A DNA stretch of 64,000 nt from Desulfosporosinus sp. (GCA_003513495.1 DOPM01000055.1:62001-126000); one strand, 5' to 3'; positions 8,303 through 16,838 are shown, numbered from the stretch's first letter. A program made the numbers and translations. The notes: a model not told the origin generated them from the letters alone.

Positions 8303-8341
8303 AAAAAAACAAAAAAACCTTAATAGTTTTTTTGTTTTTTT
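8303..8341 (-). terminator. Perfect A/T hairpin after the second csrA copy
   Basis: Sixteen bases (A7-C-A7-C) pair perfectly with G-T7-G-T7 around a 7-base loop, ten bases beyond the csrA stop. The symmetric A and T arms would allow termination in either direction, though an all-A/U stem may be leaky. Confidence 0.7.
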
Positions 8342-8351
8342 ATGAAAAATG

Positions 8352-8519
8352 TTACGCTCTGGAAGTTTGCTGTTCTGTTAATTCGCCACGAACAATCATT
8401 AAGTCCTTTGGCGCTTGAATGGCAAGTCGTAAATGCCCGTCTTCGGATTTTATAACTTTCACTTTAATATCTTCACCAATCATAACATACTCACCGGGCT
8501 TCCTTCCCAACACTAACAT
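8352..8519 (-). CDS. csrA: CsrA translational regulator (second, shorter copy)
   Basis: A 55-residue CsrA paralog. Read on the minus strand it begins MLVLGRKPGEYVMIGEDIKV and continues through SEDGHLRLAIQAPKDLMIVR to GELTEQQTSRA. The core is intact; it differs from the first copy mainly at the C terminus, where the YER..AASEH tail is replaced by TEQQTSRA. A GGGGGAT ribosome binding site precedes the ATG. It is the first gene of the csrA-csrA-hag series. Different tails could give different RNA or antagonist preferences; that is speculation. At 55 codons it is easily missed by length cut-offs. Confidence 0.93.
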   Translation of the reverse strand: MLVLGRKPGEYVMIGEDIKVKVIKSEDGHLRLAIQAPKDLMIVRGELTEQQTSRA

Positions 8520-8792
8520 TGAAATATCCCCCTATCTCTTTAGCTGCTTTAGATTTTTGACCCAACTACTTAAATCATATGCAATTATTCATTCAAGCTA
8601 ATTTATGGATAACTGGATAATGAAATTATTACCCTCAATTCGAAATGGGACCTTCAACAAAAACTCTATCGATAAGATTTCTTTAGGAATAACGCAAATT
8701 TTGCAATATTATGTGTGATATAATAGATTTAAAGCCTAAAATATTAATTTATATGCAAATTTTATCATAAAATGTCAGGCTTGCAGCTTAAC

Positions 8793-8829
8793 ACAACATA
8801 AAGGAAACCTAAAGTTTTCTTTATGTTGT
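8793..8829. repeat. Sixteen-bp hairpin upstream of the kinase remnant
   Basis: ACAACATAAAGGAAAC pairs with GTTTTCTTTATGTTGT (one G-T pair) around a 5-base loop. There is no U-tract. It sits immediately before the broken histidine kinase tail and may mark a rearrangement end or a small mobile repeat. The rest of 8520-8792 shows only A+T-rich sequence, presumably the csrA promoter. Confidence 0.5.
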
Positions 8830-8831
8830 AA

Positions 8832-8990
8832 ATGTTGGACAGATTCTACATGGTTTCCAAAGCATGTCCAGCGAGTGATCACAGTAGTAGTTTAGGTCTT
8901 GCTATTGTTAAAGAAATTGTGACAAACCCGGATACTGTATCCGATTTAAACCTAAGGAGGTGCAAGCATTGGCAGGAGAAACTATATTAG
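8832..8990 (+). pseudogene. Remnant of a sensor histidine kinase C terminus
   Basis: The frame beginning at 8832 reads LDRFYMVSKACPASDHSSSL then GLAIVKEIV. These are the F box (DRFY) and G2 box (SLGLAIVKEIV) of a HATPase_c domain, then the frame runs out in 8990. Everything before the F box, including the H and N boxes and any sensor domain, is missing. It overlaps the start of the response regulator, as kinase-regulator pairs often do, so it looks like a deletion left only the end of the partner kinase. Confidence 0.75.
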
Positions 8991-9673
8991 TAGTTGATGA
9001 CGATGATGATATCAGAGAGATCATTACCATGTACTTAGAAAACGAAGGATTTCAAGTAATTTCAGCTTTTGATGGCACCCAAGCACTTGCCTATGCAAAT
9101 TCAGTAAATCCAGATTTAATTATACTTGACATGATGCTACCTGATTTGGACGGAATAGAAGTATGTCAAGAGTTACGTAAAAACCAATCGACACCGATCA
9201 TTTTTCTTAGCTGTAAATCTACACCAACCGATAAATCCATCGGTTTGATAGCCGGCGGTGACGATTATATGAGTAAACCCTTCGATGCTATCGAACTACT
9301 AGCAAGGGTAAAGGCCCATTTACGTAGAAATCGTATTTTAGAAAGTTCAAATAGCTTAAATACCAAAAGTCAGTTAATATGTTATCCTGGCTTGACTATT
9401 GATTTAAACCGTTATTCAGTTGTCGTAAATGGACAGAATGTTATTCTATCCCCTAAAGAGTTTCAATTACTGGAATTATTAGCCCAAAACCCCAACACAG
9501 TATTTAGTAATGAACAACTATTTAAATCTCTTTGGGGTACGGATAGTTTTGGCGATCACAGAACCGTGATGGTTCACATCAGCAATATCCGCAAAAAGTT
9601 AAAACAAGATTCTAAAAACCCTGTTTTTATTCAGACTATTAAAGGAATTGGGTACAAATTTTGTTTAGTTTAA
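8969..9673 (+). CDS. OmpR-family response regulator
   Basis: A two-domain DNA-binding regulator of 234 residues. The receiver carries the acidic pocket VVDDDDDI, the phosphorylated Asp in LIILDMMLPDLDG, and the conserved Lys in DDYMSKPF. A winged helix with SPKEFQLLELLAQNPNTVFS and VMVHISNIRKKL follows from about residue 135. TTG at 8969 is used because AAGGAGG ends nine bases upstream; the GTG at 8960 overlaps that site. Its expected partner kinase is reduced to a fragment just upstream, so this is an orphan regulator that may be served by another kinase or work unphosphorylated. Confidence 0.9.
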   Translation: MAGETILVVDDDDDIREIITMYLENEGFQVISAFDGTQALAYANSVNPDLIILDMMLPDLDGIEVCQELRKNQSTPIIFLSCKSTPTDKSIGLIAGGDDYMSKPFDAIELLARVKAHLRRNRILESSNSLNTKSQLICYPGLTIDLNRYSVVVNGQNVILSPKEFQLLELLAQNPNTVFSNEQLFKSLWGTDSFGDHRTVMVHISNIRKKLKQDSKNPVFIQTIKGIGYKFCLV

Positions 9674-9737
9674 AATTTCCTGCCCCTTAGTTAACGTATA
9701 ACAATTATAGTAATCGAGTCCAAGGAACCACTCCACA

Positions 9738-9846
9738 GAAGAACTACCTCGTTAGAGATAGTTCTTCGCTTGTTACCTGGCGATACGAAAGTCTCCAGTG
9801 GAGACTTTCGCCAAACGGCGTCCCGAGACGAATTCTCCTGCCGTTT
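9738..9846. other. Three consecutive hairpins in a 450-base intergenic region
   Basis: Between the response regulator and the permease are GAAGAACTA/TAGTTCTTC (9738-9767), GGCGA..AAGTCTCC/GGAGACTT..TCGCC (9779-9812) and AAACGGC/GCCGTTT (9813-9846). No convincing reading frame covers them. They could be a structured leader RNA for the permease, or a repeated element. No known riboswitch class was recognised. Confidence 0.5.
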
Positions 9847-9939
9847 GGATCCTACTTTCCCATGAGCTATTGCTCCCAGTATCCTTGGCCCTGGAACGAA
9901 AAATATGATGAAGTTTCAATAATCCAATCTTATGTAAAA

Positions 9940-9975
9940 ACCCGTGGGGGATACTTGCTTGTATCTCCCACGGGT
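9940..9975. terminator. Strong G+C-rich hairpin before the permease gene
   Basis: ACCCGTGGGGGATAC pairs with GTATCTCCCACGGGT around a 6-base loop. On the plus strand it is followed by CATCTTATTTTACTT; on the minus strand by five U. It is a terminator in one or both directions, or the expression platform of a permease leader. Confidence 0.65.
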
Positions 9976-10124
9976 CATCTTATTTTACTTAAACTATATC
10001 AATTCATTTGCGTAAAGAAAGAAAACTACAGAACTTGTGAACTGTTAGGGGTCGGAATGTATTTATTAATATCTAGACATAATAAATTCGGAGAAACTTG
10101 TGCTTAAGTATTGGAGAATATGAT

Positions 10125-11567
10125 ATGAAGAAAAGAAAAGGATTATCTGCCTGGCAACTTACAATGATGGCCTTAGGAACTGTAATTGGAGGTTCTTTTT
10201 TCATTGGTTCATCGGTAGCTATTCATGCTGCAGGACCCTCCGTAATAATATCCTTTATATTGGGAGGAGCGTTAGTCTATTTCATTCTATTTGCCTTATC
10301 AGAGATGACAGTTGCAAACCCTGATGTAGGCTCTTTTAGAACATTTGCAGCCCAGTCGTTTGGACAGGGAGTCGGGTTCGTTGTGGGTTGGGTGTACTGG
10401 TCTGGAATGGTTCTAGCAATGTCTAGTGAAGCTACTGCGGTATCAATCTTAGTTTCTAAATGGATTCCCAATATCTCTTTTTCATTGCTGGGAAGCCTAA
10501 CTATAATAAGTGTCACCTTGTTGAATTTATTAGGAGCAGATAAGCTGAGCAAACTGGAAAGCAGTCTCGCTGCAGTTAAACTCCTGGCCATAGCTTCTTT
10601 CATCATTTTAGCCTTACTTTTAATCATAGGAATGATCCCTGGAATCTCATCCATAGGCGCCGGGGAATTAGTTCGAGAACCTTTGATGCCGGGAGGGGGC
10701 AAAGGTATTGCCGGGAGTATGCTAATCGTGATGTTTTCCTATGCGGGCTTTGAAATAATTGGACTAGCTGCTTCCGAAACGGAGAATCCTAGAAAAACCG
10801 TTCCCAAAGCAATTACCTATACAGTTTTATGCTTAGTCGGATTTTATGTAATTTCAATTGCTCTACTCCTTCCCCTAATTCCTACCGCTAATCTTAGTGA
10901 AGATTTGAGTCCCATGGTTGCTGCTCTGAATAGATGGGGAATCGGGTGGGCCGGTACAGCTATTAATCTGGTACTAATTACAGCGATACTTTCGACAATG
11001 TTAGCGGCTATGTTTGGGATTGGAAGAATGATGCGATCTCTGGCAAATGAAGGTCTTGCTCCAAAATGGTTAAAGGATGAAAGGGATGTTCCGTATCGTG
11101 GAATACTCTTTTCCGGTTTAGCTATGCTTTTAGGATTAGGTCTTGGCCTTCTGCTCCCAAGAGTTTATCTATTTTTAATAAGTTCAGGTGGTTTTGCCTT
11201 ACTATTTACCTATACCGTTATCATGGCAACCCATATACGATTTCGCAAAAGACATGGTTGTCCCCCTGAAGGCAAGTGTCAGATGCCCGGTTATCCATAC
11301 ACCTCTTGGGTTGTTTTATTCAGTATGATTGTTGTTATTTTAAGTATGCCATTTATTCAAGGTCAGGGATCAGGGCTTGTAGCCGGGCTAATAATGACCG
11401 GCGTTTATGCCTTAGCTTATTTAGCTATAAAAATTATAAAAGTTTCTCCACAAAGAACTACACTTAATAAACGACTAAATAAGATAGGATACCAATCACG
11501 CTTGGTAGAAGAATTCTCAAAGGAACTAATTGAAGAGATTACTGAAAAGGATAAACATAGGAAATAG
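10125..11567 (+). CDS. APC-family amino acid permease
   Basis: An integral membrane transporter of 480 residues with about twelve hydrophobic segments. The first segment has ALGTVIGGSFFIGSS, the glycine-rich unwound helix that binds substrate in APC proteins, and GYAGFEIIGLAASETENPRK matches the conserved TM6 region and following loop. The substrate cannot be assigned. ATG at 10125 has GGAG upstream. A cytoplasmic tail of about 45 charged residues ends the protein. It is a single gene with a long structured upstream region, so control at the leader RNA is possible. Confidence 0.88.
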   Translation: MKKRKGLSAWQLTMMALGTVIGGSFFIGSSVAIHAAGPSVIISFILGGALVYFILFALSEMTVANPDVGSFRTFAAQSFGQGVGFVVGWVYWSGMVLAMSSEATAVSILVSKWIPNISFSLLGSLTIISVTLLNLLGADKLSKLESSLAAVKLLAIASFIILALLLIIGMIPGISSIGAGELVREPLMPGGGKGIAGSMLIVMFSYAGFEIIGLAASETENPRKTVPKAITYTVLCLVGFYVISIALLLPLIPTANLSEDLSPMVAALNRWGIGWAGTAINLVLITAILSTMLAAMFGIGRMMRSLANEGLAPKWLKDERDVPYRGILFSGLAMLLGLGLGLLLPRVYLFLISSGGFALLFTYTVIMATHIRFRKRHGCPPEGKCQMPGYPYTSWVVLFSMIVVILSMPFIQGQGSGLVAGLIMTGVYALAYLAIKIIKVSPQRTTLNKRLNKIGYQSRLVEEFSKELIEEITEKDKHRK

Positions 11568-11703
11568 AAATGAGCCTGTTTTTATTTATTGGAAATCATT
11601 TGAAAGGTATTTTCTAAAATGGTTTCTTCCAGTTGATATACGTCTGAGAAATTAAACCTTTATCATAAATTCCATTATCTTTTTGCGTTATAGAGGTTAA
11701 GAA

Positions 11704-12546
11704 ATGAGAAATATCAAAAGGGAAAAATCTGTAAAAAATCTATCTATAAGAGAAAAATTATTTATAATTATCTTTCGGGCAGACAATAAGGCAGGAAGGG
11801 CTTTCGACATTGTACTTTTATGGCTGATACTAATGAGTATTCTAATAATCTTTTTAGAAACTTTGCCAAGTTTGTCAACAGCATTTCTTAAGTACCTTTT
11901 CAAAATTGAATGGATAATAACGGTACTATTTACGTTAGAATATATCATCAGAATATCCATCGTGAGAAATAAGTTTAAATATATGAAGAGCTTCTTTGGT
12001 ATTATAGATTTACTCGCTATACTACCTGCTTACTTAAGCATTTTTATCGAAGGCAGTCAATTCGCGTTAATCTTAAGGACATTTCGTTTGTTGAGAATTT
12101 TCAGAATCTTAAATCTCGGCAAGTATATTGGTGAATCTTATTCTTTATTGAACGCACTTAAAGCTAGCCGATATAAAATTACTGTCTTCCTGGAAGCTGT
12201 TTTGATTATCGTCGTGATCGTCGGAACGCTAATGTATCTAATTGAGGGAGAGGTCAGTGGTTTTAATAGTATCCCTGTCTCTGTTTACTGGGCTATTGTA
12301 ACCCTTACTACCGTCGGCTTTGGAGATATAACACCAGTCACTCCACTTGGAAGGATAGTCGCTTCTTTGCTGATGCTCCTCGGTTATGGGGTAATCGCAG
12401 TTCCGACAGGAATTGTATCGGCAGAATTGACGAGAAATAGATCAGCAAATTCCACCGGGCAAACTTGCCCCAGCTGCCGTTTAATAATTGAAAACGAAAG
12501 GGCTAACTATTGTATAAATTGTGGCATGAAATTAGAAAAATCGTAA
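11704..12546 (+). CDS. Voltage-gated K+ channel-like protein with a C-terminal zinc ribbon
   Basis: A six-helix cation channel of 280 residues. The voltage-sensor helix S4 carries regularly spaced arginines (LRTFRLLRIFRIL, about residues 115-127), and the pore loop has the potassium filter TLTTVGFGD (about 200-208). After S6 the tail holds two CxxC pairs, CPSCR and CINCG, forming a small zinc-ribbon domain. The ribbon is not part of standard KvAP/Kch-type channels and may be a regulatory or assembly domain. AGAGG precedes the ATG. It is monocistronic, between a permease and spore coat genes. Confidence 0.88.
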   Translation: MRNIKREKSVKNLSIREKLFIIIFRADNKAGRAFDIVLLWLILMSILIIFLETLPSLSTAFLKYLFKIEWIITVLFTLEYIIRISIVRNKFKYMKSFFGIIDLLAILPAYLSIFIEGSQFALILRTFRLLRIFRILNLGKYIGESYSLLNALKASRYKITVFLEAVLIIVVIVGTLMYLIEGEVSGFNSIPVSVYWAIVTLTTVGFGDITPVTPLGRIVASLLMLLGYGVIAVPTGIVSAELTRNRSANSTGQTCPSCRLIIENERANYCINCGMKLEKS

Positions 12547-12832
12547 AAATCCAGTCATAACATTCATTTTCTCTTTGTTCGTTCTAATCTCTTTTAAGCC
12601 AAAGGTTAAACAAATGATAATTAGTGACACCCACATTTCTTATTGTTCCGTAATAGCCCTTAAAAGAGGATAAAAAATTCTTAGAAGGATATTCTAGTCC
12701 TAACTAGGACTCAATTAGGAAGATTTTCTATAAACTTTGAACGATGGCGTTTTCTGTTTTAAGAACCTCGATTCCACAAAAACAATACTAGGTAATGTAA
12801 AATCTTTACCAAAAAACTTGGAGGTGTGTCTT

Positions 12833-13048
12833 GTGTCTAACCTATCCGTCAAAGAACTCAATTACGTTAAAGATTTTCTATCTTGGGAACTGCTTATGGT
12901 GAAAAAGTGTAATCAATATGCGAACCAGGAAGTAGATCCCGTATTTAAGGGAGTGTTTAATAACGCCGGGCAAATCCATCAGCAAAACTATTTAAACCTA
13001 CTAACTTACCTCCAGCAACAACCCAACCAAGGAGGGATGGTACAATGA
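12833..13048 (+). CDS. Small spore coat-like protein
   Basis: A 71-residue protein (SNLSVKELNYVKDFLSWELL at the start) similar in style to the helical half of coat F proteins: a short helix pair with a Tyr/Asn/Gln-rich second half (QQNYLNLLTYLQQQPNQGG). GTG at 12833 follows TTGGAGGTG; the upstream ATG at 12737 has no ribosome binding site and the added residues look non-coding. It overlaps the next gene by four bases (ATGA), so both are translated together. A mother-cell promoter is expected but not identified in 12547-12832. Confidence 0.7.
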   Translation: MSNLSVKELNYVKDFLSWELLMVKKCNQYANQEVDPVFKGVFNNAGQIHQQNYLNLLTYLQQQPNQGGMVQ

Positions 13049-13413
13049 TTGATAATAACTCAATGGTAACAAGCCCATTTGGGGTACAGAAAATCGGAAA
13101 AGATAAGTCCCCAGTTCTCCCGAAAGAGAAAGATCCCTCATTTAACTTGCGGGATAGGTTAAACGATGCTCTTTTAAGTGAAAAGTACAATATTGAAGGA
13201 TATACTACCGGGTCCAAAGAGATACTTGACGAGCAGTTGTACAATGTCTTGATACAAAACCTAAATAATTTAAAGCAGGTTCAGCGTCACCTTTTTGAAG
13301 AAGTATTCAACCTCGGAGAATACCAGGCCGATATGGCCACTCCCCAACAAATTGCAGATACAGTTGACGTATTTACAAAATATAAAGTCCAGTTGCCCTA
13401 TCCACAAGGTTAG
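13045..13413 (+). CDS. CotF-like spore coat protein
   Basis: A 122-residue protein whose C-terminal two thirds (LRDRLNDALLSEKYNIEGY through YQADMATPQQIADTVDVFTK) fits the coat F domain, a ferritin-like helical bundle found in spore coats. GGAGGGATGG precedes the ATG. The N-terminal 35 residues are polar and probably disordered. It is coupled to the small coat gene before it, and the pair is closed by a hairpin terminator. Spore location is inferred from family. Confidence 0.75.
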   Translation: MIDNNSMVTSPFGVQKIGKDKSPVLPKEKDPSFNLRDRLNDALLSEKYNIEGYTTGSKEILDEQLYNVLIQNLNNLKQVQRHLFEEVFNLGEYQADMATPQQIADTVDVFTKYKVQLPYPQG

Positions 13414-13455
13414 TAATCTAACCGATTTCAGTGCATAAGCATTGTCACGATCAAA

Positions 13456-13482
13456 AACAACCCAGGCAATCTCTGGGTTGTT
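13456..13482. terminator. Bidirectional terminator between convergent operons
   Basis: AACAACCCAG pairs with CTGGGTTGTT around a short loop. CTTGTT follows on the plus strand and TTTTTGA on the minus strand, so it can serve both the coat genes and the ABC permease. Confidence 0.85.
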
Positions 13483-13518
13483 CTTGTTATACTACCGCTA
13501 TTTATTAAGAAGAATAAT

Positions 13519-14199
13519 CTAAAATTCTCTTTTAGCATAAAACCGTAAGGAAAGGAAAAACGAAGTGGCTAAAGTAATTAACATCAGAACGATCAAATAA
13601 CTAATGATTTGCCAATCCGTTTGAGTTTGCACCCAATTTCCCACTCTATTGAGGGCATTTTGAGTATACGGGCTGTAAATTCCTCGCAGTCCGTTCCTAA
13701 TTAGGGCAATAGTTAAGAAAAAGCCTCCTAAGAAAAGGATTGTGGCTACGATATTAGAACGAAGGTAGCCAAGTTTGAAGTAAATAGGGAAATAGATTGA
13801 AATCATCCCAATTATTGCAATGTGAACTCCAAATACTACTTCAAAAGACAGATTACTTAACGTGATCGGGAATCCAGTGACATATATAATACCTTGGGTT
13901 AATAAATACGCTAAAATCCCGATAATTGCATAGGGGATAATTGATAAATACTTAGCTAAGACGATATCTCGTCTGCGTATGGGAAGACTATTTAACATTA
14001 ATTCGGATTTGTTTTTCTCGTCTCGGGCACAAGCTTGAATCATGAGCATATAAGATACCCCAATCGTCGATGCGCTTAAGGCTCCTGCATACGTGTCGCT
14101 GAAGGCAACTGACATTCCAAAGGCATAAATAAAAGGAAACCAAAGAACTTTTTTTAATAGGAGGAAATCTTTTAATAATAGTTTATATATGCTGCTCAT
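13519..14199 (-). CDS. ABC-2 type transporter permease
   Basis: A membrane protein of 226 residues with about six hydrophobic helices and the short cytosolic segment ARDEKNKSELMLNSLPIRRRDIVLAKY, typical of ABC-2 permeases that pair with YtrB/BcrA-type ATPases. It overlaps the ATPase gene by four bases. With its upstream GntR regulator it forms a three-gene unit like ytrA-ytrB in Bacillus, which responds to cell-wall antibiotics. The exported substrate is unknown. Confidence 0.85.
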   Translation of the reverse strand: MSSIYKLLLKDFLLLKKVLWFPFIYAFGMSVAFSDTYAGALSASTIGVSYMLMIQACARDEKNKSELMLNSLPIRRRDIVLAKYLSIIPYAIIGILAYLLTQGIIYVTGFPITLSNLSFEVVFGVHIAIIGMISIYFPIYFKLGYLRSNIVATILFLGGFFLTIALIRNGLRGIYSPYTQNALNRVGNWVQTQTDWQIISYLIVLMLITLATSFFLSLRFYAKREF

Positions 14200-15107
14200 A
14201 ATTGCTCCCCCTTTACAGTATAAAGCATAATATCTTCTAAGGATGGTTTCTCTATAATAGCTTGCTCCTTAAATAAGCGGCGGGCTTTCTCATGATCTCG
14301 AACTAATCCTTGGAACCCAAATTGATTGGGTTTAATCCCAACGAAAAGAGTTTTAGTTTCTTCGTTGAGCAAAGTATTAGCACCTTTGACTATACCGTAT
14401 TGATCCAAAAGGTCATCTTTAGGGGCACTTACGACTATTTTACCATTATGGATAAAAGTCACATAATCCGCTATTTTATCAAGATCCGAGGTGATGTGGG
14501 TGGAAAAAAAGACAGATTTCCGTTCATCTTGGATTAAGCTTGATAAAATGTCCACCAGTTCGGCACGTACCAGAGGGTCAAGTCCAGCTGTAGGCTCATC
14601 CATGATCAGAAGCTCCGCCTGATGGGAGAGCGCGATTGCCAGAGAAAGCTTCATTTTCATCCCTTTAGAAAGTTCCTTAATCCTCTGCTTCGAGTCGAGA
14701 TCGAAATCTCTTAAATATTTTTTAAAGACAGGGGTTTCCCAATGTTTATAAAAGGAAGAAACGAATTTGGCCATATCTCGTATCGTTAGCTCATCGTAAT
14801 AGTGATTTTCGTCATAGACGAAGGCTATACGATCCTTAATCAGAAGTTCATCTCTTAAGTTATCCAGGCCAAACACCTTAATCTCTCCGCTGTCCCTATT
14901 CAGCAAGTTCATAATTAGTTTAATTGTCGTGCTTTTTCCCGATCCGTTTGGGCCGATAAACCCCATAATATACCCACGCGGCAACTGAAAACTAACCTTA
15001 TTAAGGGAGAAATTCTTATAACGTTTGGATAGGTCGTCAACCGATAGGATGTAGTCTACATCTTTTAAGGATTCAGTTTTTCTTAGTTTTAGAGACTCCT
15101 TGTTCAT
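14196..15107 (-). CDS. ABC transporter ATPase (YtrB-type)
   Basis: A 303-residue ATPase with Walker A GPNGSGKST, signature IKELSKGMKMKLSLA, Walker B LLIMDEPTAGLDP and switch His in FFSTHI. The C-terminal 80 residues after the nucleotide-binding domain are typical of the drug-export subfamily. It is preceded by the GntR regulator and followed, with a four-base overlap, by its permease. It likely powers export of an antimicrobial or an envelope component. Confidence 0.9.
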   Translation of the reverse strand: MNKESLKLRKTESLKDVDYILSVDDLSKRYKNFSLNKVSFQLPRGYIMGFIGPNGSGKSTTIKLIMNLLNRDSGEIKVFGLDNLRDELLIKDRIAFVYDENHYYDELTIRDMAKFVSSFYKHWETPVFKKYLRDFDLDSKQRIKELSKGMKMKLSLAIALSHQAELLIMDEPTAGLDPLVRAELVDILSSLIQDERKSVFFSTHITSDLDKIADYVTFIHNGKIVVSAPKDDLLDQYGIVKGANTLLNEETKTLFVGIKPNQFGFQGLVRDHEKARRLFKEQAIIEKPSLEDIMLYTVKGEQL

Positions 15108-15162
15108 TCTTATACCCTCTCTCCATCCATAATCAATTTTATGTTGAAATAGATGACAAACT

Positions 15163-15543
15163 CTAGATTTCCTCGTAGAGTAACTTGAACATTTCTAAGA
15201 GATCTTGCTGATTTAAGCCTGCTGTTTTGGAGGCGGCAATAGCATCCGCCACCTTTTCTTCCACAACACGCAGTCTCTTTTCTCTTAATAATTCTTTGTT
15301 TTGTGCTGCAACAAATGACCCTTTACCCGCAACGGTTTCAATGTAACCATCTCGCTCTAGCTCCTCATAGGCTCTCTTTGTGGTGATCACGCTAATCTGC
15401 AACTCCTTTGCGAGAGTGCGAATGGATGGTAACCCCTCTGCTTCCTTTAGATCACCTTCCAAGATGAGTTGTTTCAACTGCGTGACAATCTGTTGATAGA
15501 TAGGTTCAGGCGAAGAATTGGAAATAATAATATTCATAGCCAA
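15163..15543 (-). CDS. GntR-family regulator (YtrA type)
   Basis: A short GntR protein of 127 residues: winged helix with PIYQQIVTQLKQLILEGDL and the recognition part LPSIRTLAKELQISVITTKRAYEELERDGY, then only a 45-residue dimerisation tail, as in YtrA. TTG at 15543 is chosen because AAAGGAGG sits six bases upstream; the ATG six bases further is also possible. It heads the ABC operon, and a large palindrome 70 bases upstream is its likely operator. Confidence 0.88.
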   Translation of the reverse strand: MAMNIIISNSSPEPIYQQIVTQLKQLILEGDLKEAEGLPSIRTLAKELQISVITTKRAYEELERDGYIETVAGKGSFVAAQNKELLREKRLRVVEEKVADAIAASKTAGLNQQDLLEMFKLLYEEI

Positions 15544-15613
15544 ACTACTTCCTCCTTTAGGAATGTAGATCATGAGGGATGGGTAACAATCGTGTGCTTT
15601 AACTGTTTGTTAT

Positions 15614-15650
15614 GCTCATTCTGTATATATACAGTATATACAGAATGAGC
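15614..15650. promoter_or_regulatory. Palindromic operator of the YtrA-type regulator
   Basis: GCTCATTCTGTATAT and ATATACAGAATGAGC form a perfect 15-bp inverted repeat around a 7-base spacer. The TGTATAT...ATATACA core agrees with GntR/YtrA-type operators. It lies in the promoter region of the regulator gene, so autorepression is likely. Confidence 0.8.
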
Positions 15651-15670
15651 AGTTATGTCAACACAATATA

Positions 15671-15715
15671 AAAAGAACAAGTTGCACCTAATTTAAGGTT
15701 ACAAACTTGCTCTTT
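15671..15715 (-). terminator. Hairpin downstream of the DUF6544 gene
   Basis: AAAGAGCAAGTTTGTAACC pairs imperfectly with GGTGCAACTTGTTCTTT and is followed by TTATATT on the minus strand. It lies about 195 bases past the DUF6544 stop; a further weak hairpin sits near 15826-15860. Nothing else is visible in 15716-15910. Confidence 0.6.
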
Positions 15716-15910
15716 CCGAATTTTTGAACTGAATATACCAATTAATAGGTCAGTTGCTTCAATTCTCGGAGTTTTTAAATAGTTCTAATCTACCTTTCTT
15801 CCTAGTCTAAAAGCATTTTACCTGAGAAGGCTTATGCGAAGCTTAGTCATAAGTCTTCTTAGTATTCAAAAAGTTTGTACCAGAAAGAACTCCAGTAGAC
15901 GCCCAGTCCT

Positions 15911-16777
15911 TTAGTATTGTTGTTTAAAGCTATAAAAATTAGGAACAACCTCTTTAATGTTTATCTGTCCGTAACAATAATCTCCCTCAGGTAAATTCCA
16001 AACGGCTTCCCCATAACTTGCCAGCTTCACACCATTGAAGTCCTTATAATCTCTTACCGGAGTAGACCATCTTGCTTGACGAAATTCTTCTCCTGTGGTC
16101 GTAAGGCAACGATCATCCGAAACAAAATTGACTATTTCACCCTTTTCATTGAAATATAAATGCGCGGAAATGGTGTTTTCATTATTGGTGAACGTAGCTT
16201 TGACTGTCAATGGATCAATTGTTTCCCACTTGATCCTCTTATCAATAAGGCTGGCTGGGGCTAGTAAACACATATCGTTAAATATCGTCACTGTTTCTGC
16301 CTTATTCATAATCTCACCCTTCGCATCCGCAACTTTAAAAAGTGATGCGATCTTAATACGCATTGACGCCGTGGCATCTTTATATGAATGCACTCCGACC
16401 ACTGGTATGCCAAACATTTTTAATTTGATGTAGTAAAAGCGGGAGGGTTTATCAAAATAATTGTATTGTTCAGAGACCATGGGAACCAATCCTTTTTTGG
16501 GATCTGGTCTAAACTTGCCTTCACAGACAATGCGCACGTTCTGAACCTTTTCCTTCCCGATAACACCAGTATAGGCAAGATACTTTTGAACTGGCAAGGG
16601 CAAGTCCCTTGTATCGTCTACCGTGAGGATTGAATTATCCAAAGGGCGTATCTGTTGAAGTCCTTGCTGAACATCCCCTTGATAGGCCTTTTTGAGTTCT
16701 TTTGATTTATAGAAAAGCCCTGCAACTAAAAAGATTCCTAAGATCAATATAACCGATATTAGATACCTTTTTTCCAT
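15911..16777 (-). CDS. DUF6544-like membrane-anchored protein
   Basis: A 288-residue protein with one N-terminal membrane helix (YLISVILILGIFLVAGLFY) and a long extracytoplasmic domain. LPLPVQKYLAYTGVIGKEKV fits the conserved start of the DUF6544 family, which has no assigned function. Short beta-rich stretches follow, including YFDKPSRFYYIKLKMFGIP and ARWSTPVRDYKDFNGVKL. GAGGGG precedes the ATG. It follows a MarR regulator by about 60 bases, so it is probably regulated by it. Confidence 0.65.
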   Translation of the reverse strand: MEKRYLISVILILGIFLVAGLFYKSKELKKAYQGDVQQGLQQIRPLDNSILTVDDTRDLPLPVQKYLAYTGVIGKEKVQNVRIVCEGKFRPDPKKGLVPMVSEQYNYFDKPSRFYYIKLKMFGIPVVGVHSYKDATASMRIKIASLFKVADAKGEIMNKAETVTIFNDMCLLAPASLIDKRIKWETIDPLTVKATFTNNENTISAHLYFNEKGEIVNFVSDDRCLTTTGEEFRQARWSTPVRDYKDFNGVKLASYGEAVWNLPEGDYCYGQINIKEVVPNFYSFKQQY

Positions 16778-16838
16778 ACATATTTCCCCTCTTTTTTAAT
16801 TTAAATCTTCAAACTCTTATACTCATGACCAAAAGAGC

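Noticed and set aside
8303..8341. A-run/T-run repeat as a CRISPR or mobile element end
   Set aside because: It is a single perfect hairpin directly after a stop codon, best explained as a terminator.
9862..10107. 81-codon plus-strand frame before the permease
   Set aside because: It runs through the strong 9940-9975 hairpin and has no ribosome binding site; residues look random.
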